NCBI GenBank assembly: GCA_013115135.1
Contig: JABANP010000111.1
Location: 62,001-126,000 of the forward strand
Direction: 5' to 3'
Origin: Perkinsus olseni
Taxonomy: Eukaryota; Perkinsozoa; Perkinsida; Perkinsidae
Length of the DNA: 64,000 nt
Within the stretch, counting starts at the first letter, position 1. Every line of letters begins with the position of its first letter. This document shows positions 1-22,539 of this stretch, one piece after another. Made by a program: the position numbers and the translations under genes. The notes beneath the pieces are model-generated. The model was not told the origin of the DNA and searched no databases. It saw only the letters and a list, made by a program, of their open reading frames with translations.

Positions 1-2165
1 ACAATCTGGTCGTTGGCGAAGGCACTGACAGGGATCTCATCACCATGAAGAAGAGCAATAGGGGCCTGAACATTCTTAGTGAAGTCTGACCTGTTGATGG
101 CGCTCTTCTCCTTAGCCAAAGCGCCGATAGCGTTATGGTAGGTCTGCTCATAATGAAGCATATCATCAGAGAGATTCTTCCACTCAGCGGGAACGTCAAT
201 CTGGGTGATAGCATCAAGAGCCTTATCAATCATGTTGTAGTTCTTCTGAACGACAGCCTCACCACGATGACCATAACTCTTCCTGATGGTATTCTTGTAG
301 AGTTGGATGCACTCCTTGAAGTCCATCACGTTAGCGAGTTTGAAGAAGGCAGACTGCATAACAACATTAATCATACGGCCCATACCACACTCCTCAGCAA
401 CCTTGAAGGCATCGACGTTGAAGACCTTGGCGTTCTTCTCGGCAAGAGCCTTACGGACACCAGCGGGGACATGCTTGTTCCACTCCTCAACAGAAGTGAA
501 AGGAGAGTTCAAACAGAAGGTACCACCCTCCTTGAGATGATCGGTCATACGATACATGTCCAAGTAGGTGGGGTTGTGGCAACCGACGTAATCGGCCTTG
601 TTGACGGCGTAGTACGACTTGATCGGCTCGGGACCAAACCTCAAATGAGACATAGTCAAACCACCGGCCTTCTGCGAACCGTAAGCAAAGTATGCCTGGA
701 CGAAGAGGTCAGTGTTATCACCAATGATCTTAGTAGCGTTCTTGTTAGCACCAACAGTACCATCAGAACCGTAACCGTAGATGAGACACTCAACCGTCTT
801 GGGATGAGAGACGTTCAACTCCTCATTAAGAGGAAGAGACCTCTTGGTAACATCATCATCAATACCCACAGTGAAGTGATCCTTCGGGTACTGAGAGTAG
901 AGGTTATCAGCCACAGCGGCAACACACCTAGGAGTGAACTCCTTCTGTCCGAGACCCCAACGGCCACCGATAACCTTGATGTTAGTGCGATCAGACTCCT
1001 GAATGGTGCTGGCAACATCCAAATAGAGAGGCTCGCCCAAGGAACCAGGCTCCTTAGTCCTATCCAAGACAGCAATGCGCTTGACAGTCTTAGGTAAGGA
1101 CTTAAGGAAGTCCTCAGAAGACCAGGGACGATAGAGACGCGGCTTCAGTACACCGACCTTCTTGCCCTGCGAGTTGATGTAAGGCAAGGCCTCCTCAACA
1201 ACACTAGCGCCAGAACCGAGAACAACAACCGCGGCCTCGGCATCCTTGGGGCCGGTCCATTGGAAGAGATCATAGTGACGACCAGTAACTGCACCAACAC
1301 GGTCCATCTCCTCCTTCACGATCTGAGGTGTCTTATCGTAGAAAGAGTTGGAAGCCTCGAACTGCTGGAAGTAGACATCGGGGTTCTCATTGGTACCACG
1401 AACATAAGGGCGATTGGGGTTGAGGGCTCTTGCGCGATGAGCGTTTAATGCCTTCATGTCCACCATCCTCCTCATCTGGTTATAAGGCAAAGTATCGACC
1501 TTCTCAATGCAATGAGACAGACGGAAACCATCGAAGAAACTAACGAAGGGGACTCTAGCTCTGAGAGTAGCCAAGTGGGCTATGAGAGCCATATCGTGGC
1601 ACTCCTGCACAGTATCGGCGTTAATCATAGCGAAACCGGTCTGACGGACAGCCATGACATCCTGATGATCACCAAAAATGGATAAGGCTTGACCAGCAAG
1701 AGCACGTGCAGCAACATGCATAACGCAGGGGAGAAGCTCACCAGCGATCTTATACATGTTAGGGATCATAAGCAGAAGACCTTGACTGGCAGTGTAGGTA
1801 GTCGCCAAGGAACCAGCAGCCAGAGCACCGTGAAGGGCACCGGAGGCACCAGCTTCGGACTGCATCTGGGTGATCTTAGGAACATCACCGAAGGCGTTCT
1901 TGACACCGAGTGCTGACCACTGCTCAGCGAGCTCAGCAGCAGGGGACGAAGGAGTAATGGGGTAGATGAAGGCGGTATCCATCATAGCATAAGACGAATG
2001 GCAGACAGCAGTGCAGCCATCCATGGTCTGCCACTCACCACCACTCGGGGAAGCTTTACCGGCAAAATGTCGGGAAGAAGCAGCCATGGCGTTCCGCGAT
2101 GCTCCAAGAGCACCTCTGGTGACGACACTCAAGCACGGACTAGTGTGGTTTAATGTCGATAGCAT
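1..2165 (-). CDS. PNO: Pyruvate:NADP+ oxidoreductase, copy A (N-terminal part; cut by window edge)
   Basis: N-terminal ~720 residues of a PFOR/NADPH-P450-reductase fusion that decarboxylates pyruvate to acetyl-CoA with CoA, TPP and Fe-S centres and passes electrons to NADP+. The ATG at 2165 starts a leader (MLSTLNHTSPCLSVV...) rich in Ser, Thr and Arg and poor in acidic residues up to about residue 38, followed by the conserved PFOR start (GGEWQTMDG, YPITPSSP). This fits a mitochondrial presequence. The frame is open from 2165 to base 1 with no intron, unlike copies C and D. The Fe-S, FMN and NADPH parts lie to the left of the window. The sequence is nearly identical to copy B over the shared region, so the A/B duplication is recent or homogenised. 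Identification is secure; the targeting is inferred. Confidence 0.93.
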   Translation of the reverse strand, partial: MLSTLNHTSPCLSVVTRGALGASRNAMAASSRHFAGKASPSGGEWQTMDGCTAVCHSSYAMMDTAFIYPITPSSPAAELAEQWSALGVKNAFGDVPKITQMQSEAGASGALHGALAAGSLATTYTASQGLLLMIPNMYKIAGELLPCVMHVAARALAGQALSIFGDHQDVMAVRQTGFAMINADTVQECHDMALIAHLATLRARVPFVSFFDGFRLSHCIEKVDTLPYNQMRRMVDMKALNAHRARALNPNRPYVRGTNENPDVYFQQFEASNSFYDKTPQIVKEEMDRVGAVTGRHYDLFQWTGPKDAEAAVVVLGSGASVVEEALPYINSQGKKVGVLKPRLYRPWSSEDFLKSLPKTVKRIAVLDRTKEPGSLGEPLYLDVASTIQESDRTNIKVIGGRWGLGQKEFTPRCVAAVADNLYSQYPKDHFTVGIDDDVTKRSLPLNEELNVSHPKTVECLIYGYGSDGTVGANKNATKIIGDNTDLFVQAYFAYGSQKAGGLTMSHLRFGPEPIKSYYAVNKADYVGCHNPTYLDMYRMTDHLKEGGTFCLNSPFTSVEEWNKHVPAGVRKALAEKNAKVFNVDAFKVAEECGMGRMINVVMQSAFFKLANVMDFKECIQLYKNTIRKSYGHRGEAVVQKNYNMIDKALDAITQIDVPAEWKNLSDDMLHYEQTYHNAIGALAKEKSAINRSDFTKNVQAPIALLHGDEIPVSAFANDQI

Positions 2166-3147
2166 TTAACAAAAAAATCAAAAAAAGCAGAAAAATCAGG
2201 GGCTGAAAAGGATGATTGCACTCACTCGATAGATCACTCACATTGAGTTGAAGTGTACTTGGAACGATTGGATCCGAGTCACGTTCGATCTAGCCACTAG
2301 CGTACCCTATCCGAGAATCCTGCGCTGAGCTCCACAGCTTGGCCACTAGCTATAGCTATCGATCTCCACAAAAGGGCATACTTGTATAGATGCATGCTCA
2401 TAGTGCCAGGAAGACCGAAGCATGACGATCCATCTACCGGCAGCTACAGCACTTGAACATACGTTGGGCCGTCTTGAAGGATGCCGCATCATTTCAGCAA
2501 GACAACGAATTGGCAGCCGTAGCGTTCTGGGAATGGAGTGAGCGAGCTGACGCGCGCTGTCCGCCCACGTAACGCTTGCTACGTCAGAACACGACCGAGG
2601 CACATCAACTGGTACCCCAGACCTTGTCGTTCAAGGCGACGATCTCTCGAAGATTGATCACTCACCTATCCTACAGCAACAGTATCATCATCTCGGCCCG
2701 CCAAGGAAGACGTATGAGAAGACACAGCGACCGTAACTATCGCCTCCAGAGCACCACCGACTAGCATCTAAGTCGAACCAGCAACCTGCATCAGGTAAAC
2801 ATCGTGATTGACACGGATCTCTAACCGTATGCCGTACACGATTCAACGTCTGGACTTCCTAATAAAGAAAGTGATACTTTTGACGTCCGCTGAACCTCTT
2901 CTCATGGTTCTCACCGGCCATTGAATCATCCAACTGTGAACACAATAGCGACCGATTAATCCAGCGGAAATGCCTCATTTAGTGCTCGAAAGGGCAGAAG
3001 TCTATAAACATAAACTTATGGGGAAGAGCCCAAGAAGCAGAACAGGGCTCTACGCGCAAGATAGTGCAACGATTATGAATGAGTATATTATATACTGAAC
3101 AATAGGAAAGATAGTAGTCAATGATAGACAACTACTTTGAGGTGCAT
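2166..3147. other. Intergenic spacer between PNO copies A and B
   Basis: About 980 bases with no supportable gene. The short open frames here have no family resemblance. The spacer should hold the promoter/5' leader of A and the 3' end region of B. I see no clear core promoter motif or spliced-leader sequence. Confidence 0.5.
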
Positions 3148-6100
3148 TTAGTACACCTCAGGGCAATAACGGTCATTGTCAGCCAAGTCATCGAAGATCT
3201 CCTTAGCCTTCTCCATGGAGACATTCTCGCCCTTGGCGATGGCACGGTAGACGGCACTTCTGATGTCGTTCTCAACCTGTCCGGCCTGTCCGCAAAGATA
3301 GAAGTAACCACCCTTCTTGATGAGATCCTCATAGACACGAGCGCTGTTCTCATCAATCTTGTTCTGGACATAAACCTTCTCCTTCTGGTCACGAGAGAAC
3401 GCGGGATGGAGCTCAGTAATGGCACCCTCCTTGACGAAGCCCTCGAGTTCGTTACCGAAGATGTAATCCTTGTTCTGATGACGGCAACCGTAGAAGAGCC
3501 ACATGGGACCAGTCTGGATGCCCTGACGCTTCATCCAAGCGCGCTCCTGAGAGAAGGCACGGAAGGGAGCAAGTCCAGTACCAAGACCAGCCATGATCAT
3601 GGGGGTCATAGGGCTCTCGGGGAACTTGAAGCTACCAGAAGTGACAGTAGCGGTGGTCTTGTGACCGGGGACGATACGCTGGATGTAATCAGTAGCGGTA
3701 CCGGTTCTCCTCACACCAGAGGGAGTAGTCCAGTTGACAATTACAACAGCAAGCTCAATGGCCTTGGGACCAACGAACCTGGGGGAACTGGCAATGGAGT
3801 AGAGCCTAGGCTTAGTGCAAGGGATAAGAGTGATCAACTGATCAAGAGAAGGACGAGCACTGGTGTACTTGTTGAGGACATCAGCGAAGGTCACAGTCTC
3901 AGTAGCGAGCTTGGTGTAGAGATCACGACCCTTAGTATCATCGGGGTTACCGATCATAGCGAGCTCGGCCTTTTCCTTGGGGTCCTCAGCGAACTTAGAC
4001 AGAGACTTGTAGAAAGCCCTGTTGGGACGGCCAAAGATATCCAAAGATTCCTCGAAGAGCTGCGAGATGGTACGGGGACGGAGAGCAGCAGCGCGCTTGC
4101 GGGCATCGATGTTCTCAGACACAGGAGTAATCTTGATCATCTCCTTGGGGTTAAGACCATAGGATTGAAGGAAGGCACCAACTCTGCCAGCCTCGTTCAT
4201 GGGGTGGATGTTGAGGACATCACCAAGAAGATAGGGGAGATCCTGACCATCGTCCAATTCGAAGCGCAAATGACGAATATCCCTCTCGTAGTCGCTGGGA
4301 GTGAGACGATCGTTCTTCTTCAAACCGAGCTGAATAGTATGAGGAGGCATAATCCTCTCGTAAGGAGCAACCACGGCCTCATCAGAGTCAAGCTCACGGA
4401 CCTCGAACTGAGAGTCGGGGATAGAACCATCATCAACAGGCTCAGGAGCATTCACGGACTTCCAGTAACTCGGCATCCAATCCTCGAAGGCAGTCTCATA
4501 CTTGTCATCATCCTGATCATTACCGAGACCGACAGAGACAGTCCTCTGACCACCCATCTCAGCGATGAGCTCGTCGATTCTCTTACCAGCAGTGCAGAAA
4601 TGATGATAACTGGAATCACCCAAGGCGAAGACACCGAACTGGACACCGTCAAGCAAATGAGCATTGGAGCTGTCCTTAGCGGCGGATTGCAACTGTGAGG
4701 TGAAGTCAAGAGCAGTCCTGGGAGTTTCACCCTCGCCCGTAGTAGAGCAGAGGACCATGAGGTTCTTGTTGTCAGGAAGCTCACTGACGTCCATCTCATC
4801 ACACTGCATCACCTTAACGGCATAACCACGTTGACGAGCCAACTCGGCAACACGATAAGAGAGAGCCTCGGCAGTACCGGTCTCAGTACCGTACAAGAGA
4901 GTCAGTGGCACACCATCAGAGATGTTCTCCTGACCCAAAGCAGCCCACCTCTGGTACTTACTGTAACGCTCATGTACCCAATTGGTAAGCTGAGAAGTGT
5001 ACTCGTTGTAAAGGTCGGCATCACGCTTCTTCAAAGCACCGAAACGCATCTCGTTCTTGATGACGGTATCCATGCTCTTAGTGATCCTCTTAGTATCGAG
5101 AACGAAGGGGTTCTTGCCCATCTTCTTCAACATCGGGTTGTAACGATACAACGGGAAGTAACCAGAAGCAGCAACAGTTGCCTGATGTTGCATAGTGTGG
5201 CTCATACCATCGAGATTCTTATGCTCAATGCAAGGAGCATAAGCGACAACAAGAGAGCAGCCATCGTAAGCCTCGGCCTCGGAGAAAGCCTTCAAGGTTT
5301 GCTGGTAGTTGGCGCCCATAGCGACACTGGCAACATAAACGGTACCGTAGTCGATAGCCATCTCTGCCAAATTCTTCTTCTCAACATCGTGACCCTTAGT
5401 AGCGAACTTGGCGACGGCACCGATAGGAGTGGACTTGGACTTCTGACCACCAGTGTTAGAGTAGGCCTCAGTATCCAAGACCAACACGTTCAGATCCTGG
5501 CCGGAAGCGATAACGTGATCGAGTCCACCATAACCGATATCATAACTCCAACCATCACCACCGATGATCCAGTTAGAGATCTTAGGAAGCAAGTCGGATG
5601 CATCGAGGATCTCCTGGATGGCAGGGTCCTTGCTGGCCTCAGCCTTCAAGAGGGAGGGTAGAGACTTAGAAAGAGCCTCGCAGACGGCAGGGTTCCTGAA
5701 GTTCTCAACCCACTCGTTGAGCTGAGTGTACAACTCAGCGGAGAGCGGACTATCTTTTCCTTCGAGAAGAACCTCCTGGACACGAGCCTTAAGAGCATTA
5801 CGACGGACGGCGGTAGTGACAGCCATACCCATACCGTACTCAGCGGCATCCTCGAACAGACTGTTAGCCCAAGCGGGACCAGTTCCATCAGGCCTCGTAG
5901 TGTAAGGAGTAGAACTGTAAGGAGCACCCCAGATACTGGAGCAACCAGTAGCGTTAGCGATCATCATGCGGTCGCCGAACATCTGGGTAAGAAGACGAAC
6001 ATAGGGGGTTTCACCGCAACCAGCGCAAGCACCGTGGAACTCGAGAAGAGGCTGATGGAACTGACTGCCCTTGAGGGAGGTAGTATCAAACCTCGAAGAG

Positions 6101-8644
6101 CGATCAGGAAGGCCCATAGCGTACTCCCAGTTCGGAGACTCAGCCTTGGAGACGTCAGCCAAATGCTTCATAGTCAAGGCGTCATCAGGGCATGCGTTGA
6201 CACAGACTTCGCAACCAGTGCAATCCAAGGGAGAGACCTGGATCCTGTAGTGAAGACCGGCAACCTCGGCACCACCCTTGGCCTTACGAGTCTCGAAAGT
6301 GGCGGGCTTGGAGTCAACCTCAGCTTGAGACAACAAGAAGGGTCTGATGACAGCATGAGGACATGACATAGCACAAGTGTTGCACTGAGTGCACTTGTCC
6401 ATATCCACGACAGGGACCGATAGAGCAACGCCACGCTTCTCAGTCTTAGCAGTTCCCAGAGGGACCTTACCGCCAACAATCTTGTCGTTAGCGAAGACGC
6501 TGACAGGAATATCATCACCGTGAAGAAGAGCAATAGGGGCCTGGACATTCTTAGTGAACTCCGACCTGTTGATGTCGCTCTTCTCCTTAGCCAAACCGCC
6601 AATGGCGTTATGGTAGGTCTGCTCATAATGGAGCATACCATCAGAGAGATTCTTCCACTCAGCGGGAACGTCAATCTGGGTAATAGCATCAAGAGCCTTA
6701 TCGATCATGTTGTAGTTCTTCTGAACAACAGCCTCACCACGATGGCCGTAACTCTTCCTGATGGTATTCTTGTAGAGTTGGATGCACTCCTTGAAGTCCA
6801 TCACGTTAGCGAGCTTGAAGAAGGCAGACTGCATAACAACATTAATCATACGGCCCATACCACACTCCTCAGCAACCTTGAAGGCATCGACGTTGAAGAC
6901 CTTGGCGTTCTTCTCGGCAAGAGCCTTACGGACACCAGCGGGAACATGTTTGTTCCACTCCTCCACAGTAGTGAAGGGAGAGTTCAAACAGAAGGTACCA
7001 TTCTCCTTGAGATGATCAGTCATACGATACATGTCGAGGTAGGTGGGGTTGTGGCAACCGACGTAATCGGCCTTGTTAACGGCATAGTACGACTTGATTG
7101 GCTCGGGACCAAATCTCAAATGAGACATAGTCAAGCCACCGGCCTTCTGCGAACCGTAAGCAAAGTATGCCTGGACGAAGAGGTCAGTGTTATCGCCAAT
7201 GATCTTAGTAGCGTTCTTATTAGCACCAACAGTACCATCAGAACCATAACCGTAGATGAGACACTCAACCGTCTTGGGATGAGACACGTTCAACTCCTCA
7301 TTAAGAGGAAGAGACCTGTTGGTGACATCATCATCAATACCGACAGTGAAGTGATCCTTCGGGTACTGAGAGTAGAGGTTATCAGCCACAGCGGCAACAC
7401 ACCTAGGAGTGAACTCCTTCTGTCCGAGACCCCAGCGGCCACCAATAACCTTGATGTTAGTGCGGTCAGACTCCTGAATGGTGCTGGCAACATCCAAATA
7501 AAGAGGCTCGCCCAAGGAACCAGGCTCCTTAGTCCTATCCAAGACAGCAATGCGCTTGACAGTCTTAGGCAAGGACTTCAGGAAGTCCTCCGAAGACCAG
7601 GGACGATAGAGACGCGGCTTCACTACACCGACCTTCTTGCCCTGGGCGTTGATGTAAGGCAAGGCCTCCTCAACAACACTAGCGCCAGAACCCAGAACGA
7701 CAACCGCAGCCTCGGCATCCTTCGGGCCGGTCCATTGGAAGAGATCATAGTGACGACCAGTAACTGCACCAACACGGTCCATCTCCTCCTGCACGATCTT
7801 AGGTGTCTTATCGTAGAAAGCGTTAGAAGCCTCGAACTGTTGGAAGTAGACATCGGGGTTCTCGTTGGTACCACGAACATAAGGGCGATTGGGGTTGAGG
7901 GCTCTTGCGCGATGAGCGTTCAATGCCTTCATATCGACCATCCTCCTCATCTGGTTATAAGGCAAAGTATCGACCTTCTCAATGTTATGAGACAGACGGA
8001 AACCATCGAAGAAACTAACGAAGGGAACTCTAGCTCTGAGAGTAGCCAAGTGAGATATGAGGGCCATATCATGACACTCCTGGACAGTATTGGCGTCAAT
8101 CATAGCGAAACCGGTCTGACGAACAGCCATGACATCCTGATGATCACCAAAAATGGATAAGGCTTGACCAGCAAGAGCACGTGCAGCAACATGCATAACG
8201 CAGGGGAGAAGCTCACCAGCGATCTTATACATGTTAGGGACCATAAGGAGAAGACCTTGACTGGCAGTGTAGGTAGTCGCCAAGGAACCAGCTGCCAGAG
8301 CACCGTGAAGGGCACCGGAGGCACCAGCTTCGGACTGCATCTGGGTGATCTTAGGAACATCACCGAAGGCGTTCTTGACACCGAGTGCTGACCACTGCTC
8401 AGCGAGCTCAGCAGCAGGGGACGAAGGAGTAATGGGGTAGATGAAGGCGGTATCCATCATAGCATAAGACGAATGGCATACGGCAGTGCAACCATCCATG
8501 GTCTGCCACTCACCACCACTGGGGAGAAGCTTTACCAGCGAAATGCCTTGAACTGCCAGCAACAGCAGCAGTCTGAGCGGGCACAGCAAGACTACGAGCT
8601 GTTGTGACCGCCAGAGAGCGGCCGTGATTTAATGTAGACAACAT
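3148..8644 (-). CDS. PNO: Pyruvate:NADP+ oxidoreductase, copy B (full length; leader out of frame)
   Basis: Complete intronless PFOR-CPR fusion of about 1,800 residues ending RYCPEVY before TAA at 3148. Order: PFOR pyruvate-binding domains; two ferredoxin-type motifs near residues 750 and 810 (CTQCNTCAMSCP, CTGCEVCVNACP); TPP-binding part with ACAGCGETPY near 880 and GGDGWSYDIGYGG near 1030; FMN flavodoxin domain starting LLYGTETGTAEA near 1250; FAD/NADPH domain with PMWLFYGCR near 1715. The ATG at 8644 opens a presequence like that of copies A and C (MLSTLNHGRSLAV...RHFAGKASP), but it meets the enzyme frame one base out of register at the CCCC run 8521-8524. The enzyme frame itself has no upstream ATG; the first in-frame ATG is in WQTMDG. 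Either a one-base insertion removed mitochondrial import, or a +1 shift or assembly error is involved. Confidence 0.93.
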
Positions 8645-9655
8645 TAGCAAAAGGGCGTCTTAAAAACTACGAACGGGATATTTGAGTCTCTTTTCGCAAC
8701 GGGATTGGCCGCTTGTCCTGAACACTGGAAACTGTGGATCTCACTGAGTATCAAGCTAATGATCTTTGTGTCAGCTGAAAAGCTACTTGTCCCGTTAAAT
8801 CGTATCTTTCGTGCACGCAACGTCAGAAGGATGTACCCATTATTGTGTCGCTCCCAACTCTAACTGCTCGATGGCACGTACGTTAACCATTGCGACTAAT
8901 CACTATCCCTTGAGCTGAGACCATGCTTCTCGAGTAGCCAGACTATCAGCAAGGCGCACCCCTCAGAACCAGCCATATCCAATGAGTCCAACTGGCGGAC
9001 TTCCACATCACAACTATGGGCGCCAGCGGTCCACTACTGGGGCGTACTCCGAGGCGTGGACGAAGGAGAACGCAGGGCAGTCTTCCCTATTCCTCAGACG
9101 ATGATTAGTCTTACTTAGTCCACTTACAATATCACGACTGCCGATGAGCCTCAGTCCAGATCCACGGCCTAGGCAAGAAAATGATGCTCCCTAATATCAT
9201 ATCCAGGCACCCCCGATTGAACGTACTGCTCTGAGGAACACAACGCTATCTTTCTCTGACGTAGAGGAAATTGACTGTCTGAGGAGGACAAGTCGGAAGA
9301 ATTGCGCACAACAACATTTGGTTAATCTACACAGTTCCGAGCAACTCTTCAAGTAATTGAACGGTGCTCACAAGTATCAGACAAGATAAACTTTAGGAAG
9401 ACGTCTGAACAACCAACGCCTCTTAACAGCGGCTATGAACAGCTTTCCAGGAAGATACAGTAACCAAACTGACTAAGAGAGATAGAAGTGAGCTTAGAAG
9501 GGAGCACGACTCCCGACTGAGTAACAATATTACATCGAGCTAGTAAACCTCTGTTATTAATGCTCTAACACGTATCATGCATGGCGAAGCATGCCACACA
9601 AGCACGGGTAACATCATGAAGATGGCTCATGCTCGATAGATTACAGTCATACCAC
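8645..9655. other. Intergenic spacer between PNO copies B and C
   Basis: About 1 kb without a supportable gene on either strand. It is AT-richer than the flanking coding DNA and should contain the promoter of B and the 3' flank of C. No tRNA, repeat array or mobile element was recognised. Confidence 0.5.
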
Positions 9656-15281
<5,626 letters not shown>

Positions 15282-16228
15282 AGCTTAAGAAATGCAGTGC
15301 CAACTACAAGAAGGCAAGCGTTTGACGTAAAACTTCATTTCGTTGCTTTCTTTCTCTCGCTTTTGCGTTGCCTACGATAGCCCCCCAAGAACCGCTAACC
15401 CAGGCCTAGACACTCACGGCACAGCTCCTAAGCTCGGACACAACGGGAGACAGTTAACCTCCTAAAGCCAAACGAACCGACATGCGACGAATGTAGTACC
15501 TCATCCTAACCCTCCCCTTTACCACCCTCACCGCTGAGCCTTAGTACGAATGTCACGTCCACAACAACCTCGCTAAGACTGGCATCGCAGCAGCACATTT
15601 TACAACCTTGGATTAGCGGGCGAGCGCGTTCAACAGCTACAGCAGCGCGCTACGGAGCACTTCAACAATTCAGCACGGGACCTTACTGATTCACAACCAA
15701 ACACTACTGTAGACGCTACCTTCCTGTTGGCGAACCCGAGAAGAGAAGGCAGTGTCTCCGTCAGCCCCGAACATGTTGTTGAAGTCGCCAGCCGCTGGCC
15801 CAGCGATTTCCTTCCGAGGGAGAAGACAGGTCTAAACGACTACGTCTAGTGCCAACTTACAGTCATCATGAAATAACTAGCACTCCTCCAGCGGAAGATA
15901 CTCGCAGCTTCAAGATACACAGCTTTAGCACAGGGTGGGTGAAATATTCCGATTCCAAACTAACAATAACACAACACGTTCAGCTTACGTTAACAATTGT
16001 CATCCTCAGTACACTGAAGTATGCCCAATAATAAAAGTGCCATACCGTAGAAGCGATTCTGGTAAGCTTCACGGGTATTGAGCACCTGGGCGTGCACACT
16101 AGAATGAACGACAGTTCATAACTCCCTAATCTTGAAAGATATACAGCACTGTTGCACCTCTATCATCCTCCACGACTTGAAAAATTCTAAGTATTGACAC
16201 AAATGAATACATGTAAGTGAAGGTTCAC
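15282..16228. other. Intergenic spacer between PNO copies C and D
   Basis: About 950 bases with no supportable gene. Short open frames on both strands show no family match. I see no repeat or RNA gene. Confidence 0.5.
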
Positions 16229-21971
<5,743 letters not shown>

Positions 21972-22197
21972 TTAGCAGTGTCCACGGATAGAGTAATGAT
22001 CGAGAGCAAATCCCAAAAGTACGCTGCCAACTTCCAACGTCAACAGAGCGCGCCCGAAATTCCCTCGCGGAATGGTGTTGTGAAGCACCCGAGACGAGGT
22101 GTGGGGAAGCTAGAGAGGGGAGGAGGTGATGCAGAGAAGGTTTTGCGGATGGGTCAGGCCTAATCGGAGGAAGATCGACTGTATCTTGAGCTGTTTT

Positions 22198-22225
22198 GTA
22201 TCTTGCACGGGCAACCTCAAGATAC
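22198..22225. repeat. Palindromic 28-nt element, copy 1
   Basis: GTATCTTG and CAAGATAC arms of 8 nt flank a 12-nt loop. It is preceded by AGCTGTTTT, the same left flank as the copies at 27957-27984 and 63124-63151. It lies upstream of the SLC19-like gene and merges with the 24-bp tandem repeat to its right. Confidence 0.75.
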
Positions 22226-22250
22226 CGCGCACGCTAGCCTCGGGGCGCGG

Positions 22251-22346
22251 CGCCTGCACAACCTCAAGATATCATGCTCCGTCGCCCTCTGGATATCCTG
22301 CGCGGCCAACCTCAGGATACTCTGCGCGGTAAACCTCAGGATACTC
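22251..22346. repeat. Degenerate 24-bp tandem repeat
   Basis: Three consecutive 24-nt units (22275-22298, 22299-22322, 22323-22346) and a partial one to the left. On the minus strand a unit reads like GAGTATCCTGAGGTT followed by a GC-rich segment. The units resemble one arm plus loop of the neighbouring 28-nt palindromic element. The minus frame through the units is open with an 8-residue period (EYPEVYRA, EYPEVGRA), but I have no other sign that it is coding. Confidence 0.7.
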
Positions 22347-22539
22347 TTCGCGATGAACTAGGCCGCTCGACGTTGGCTCGACTATTCCGCGGTCAGGCTC
22401 ACTGGGTCGGATATGAGAGTAGGACATGAGAAAGAGATGCTGACCGCTCGCGAGTTGCCGTTTTCGCAATGTCGTCACCTCCCCATCCGTCGTCAGCAAA
22501 GTACACTGTTCTCGGAGAGCCTTCAAAAGTGGGGAATTC

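Noticed and set aside
8587..8589. Start of PNO-B at a TTG giving a Leu-rich leader
   Set aside because: The Leu-rich sequence is the out-of-frame reading of the presequence conserved in copies A and C. The ATG at 8644 is the natural start, and non-ATG initiation is not needed to explain it.
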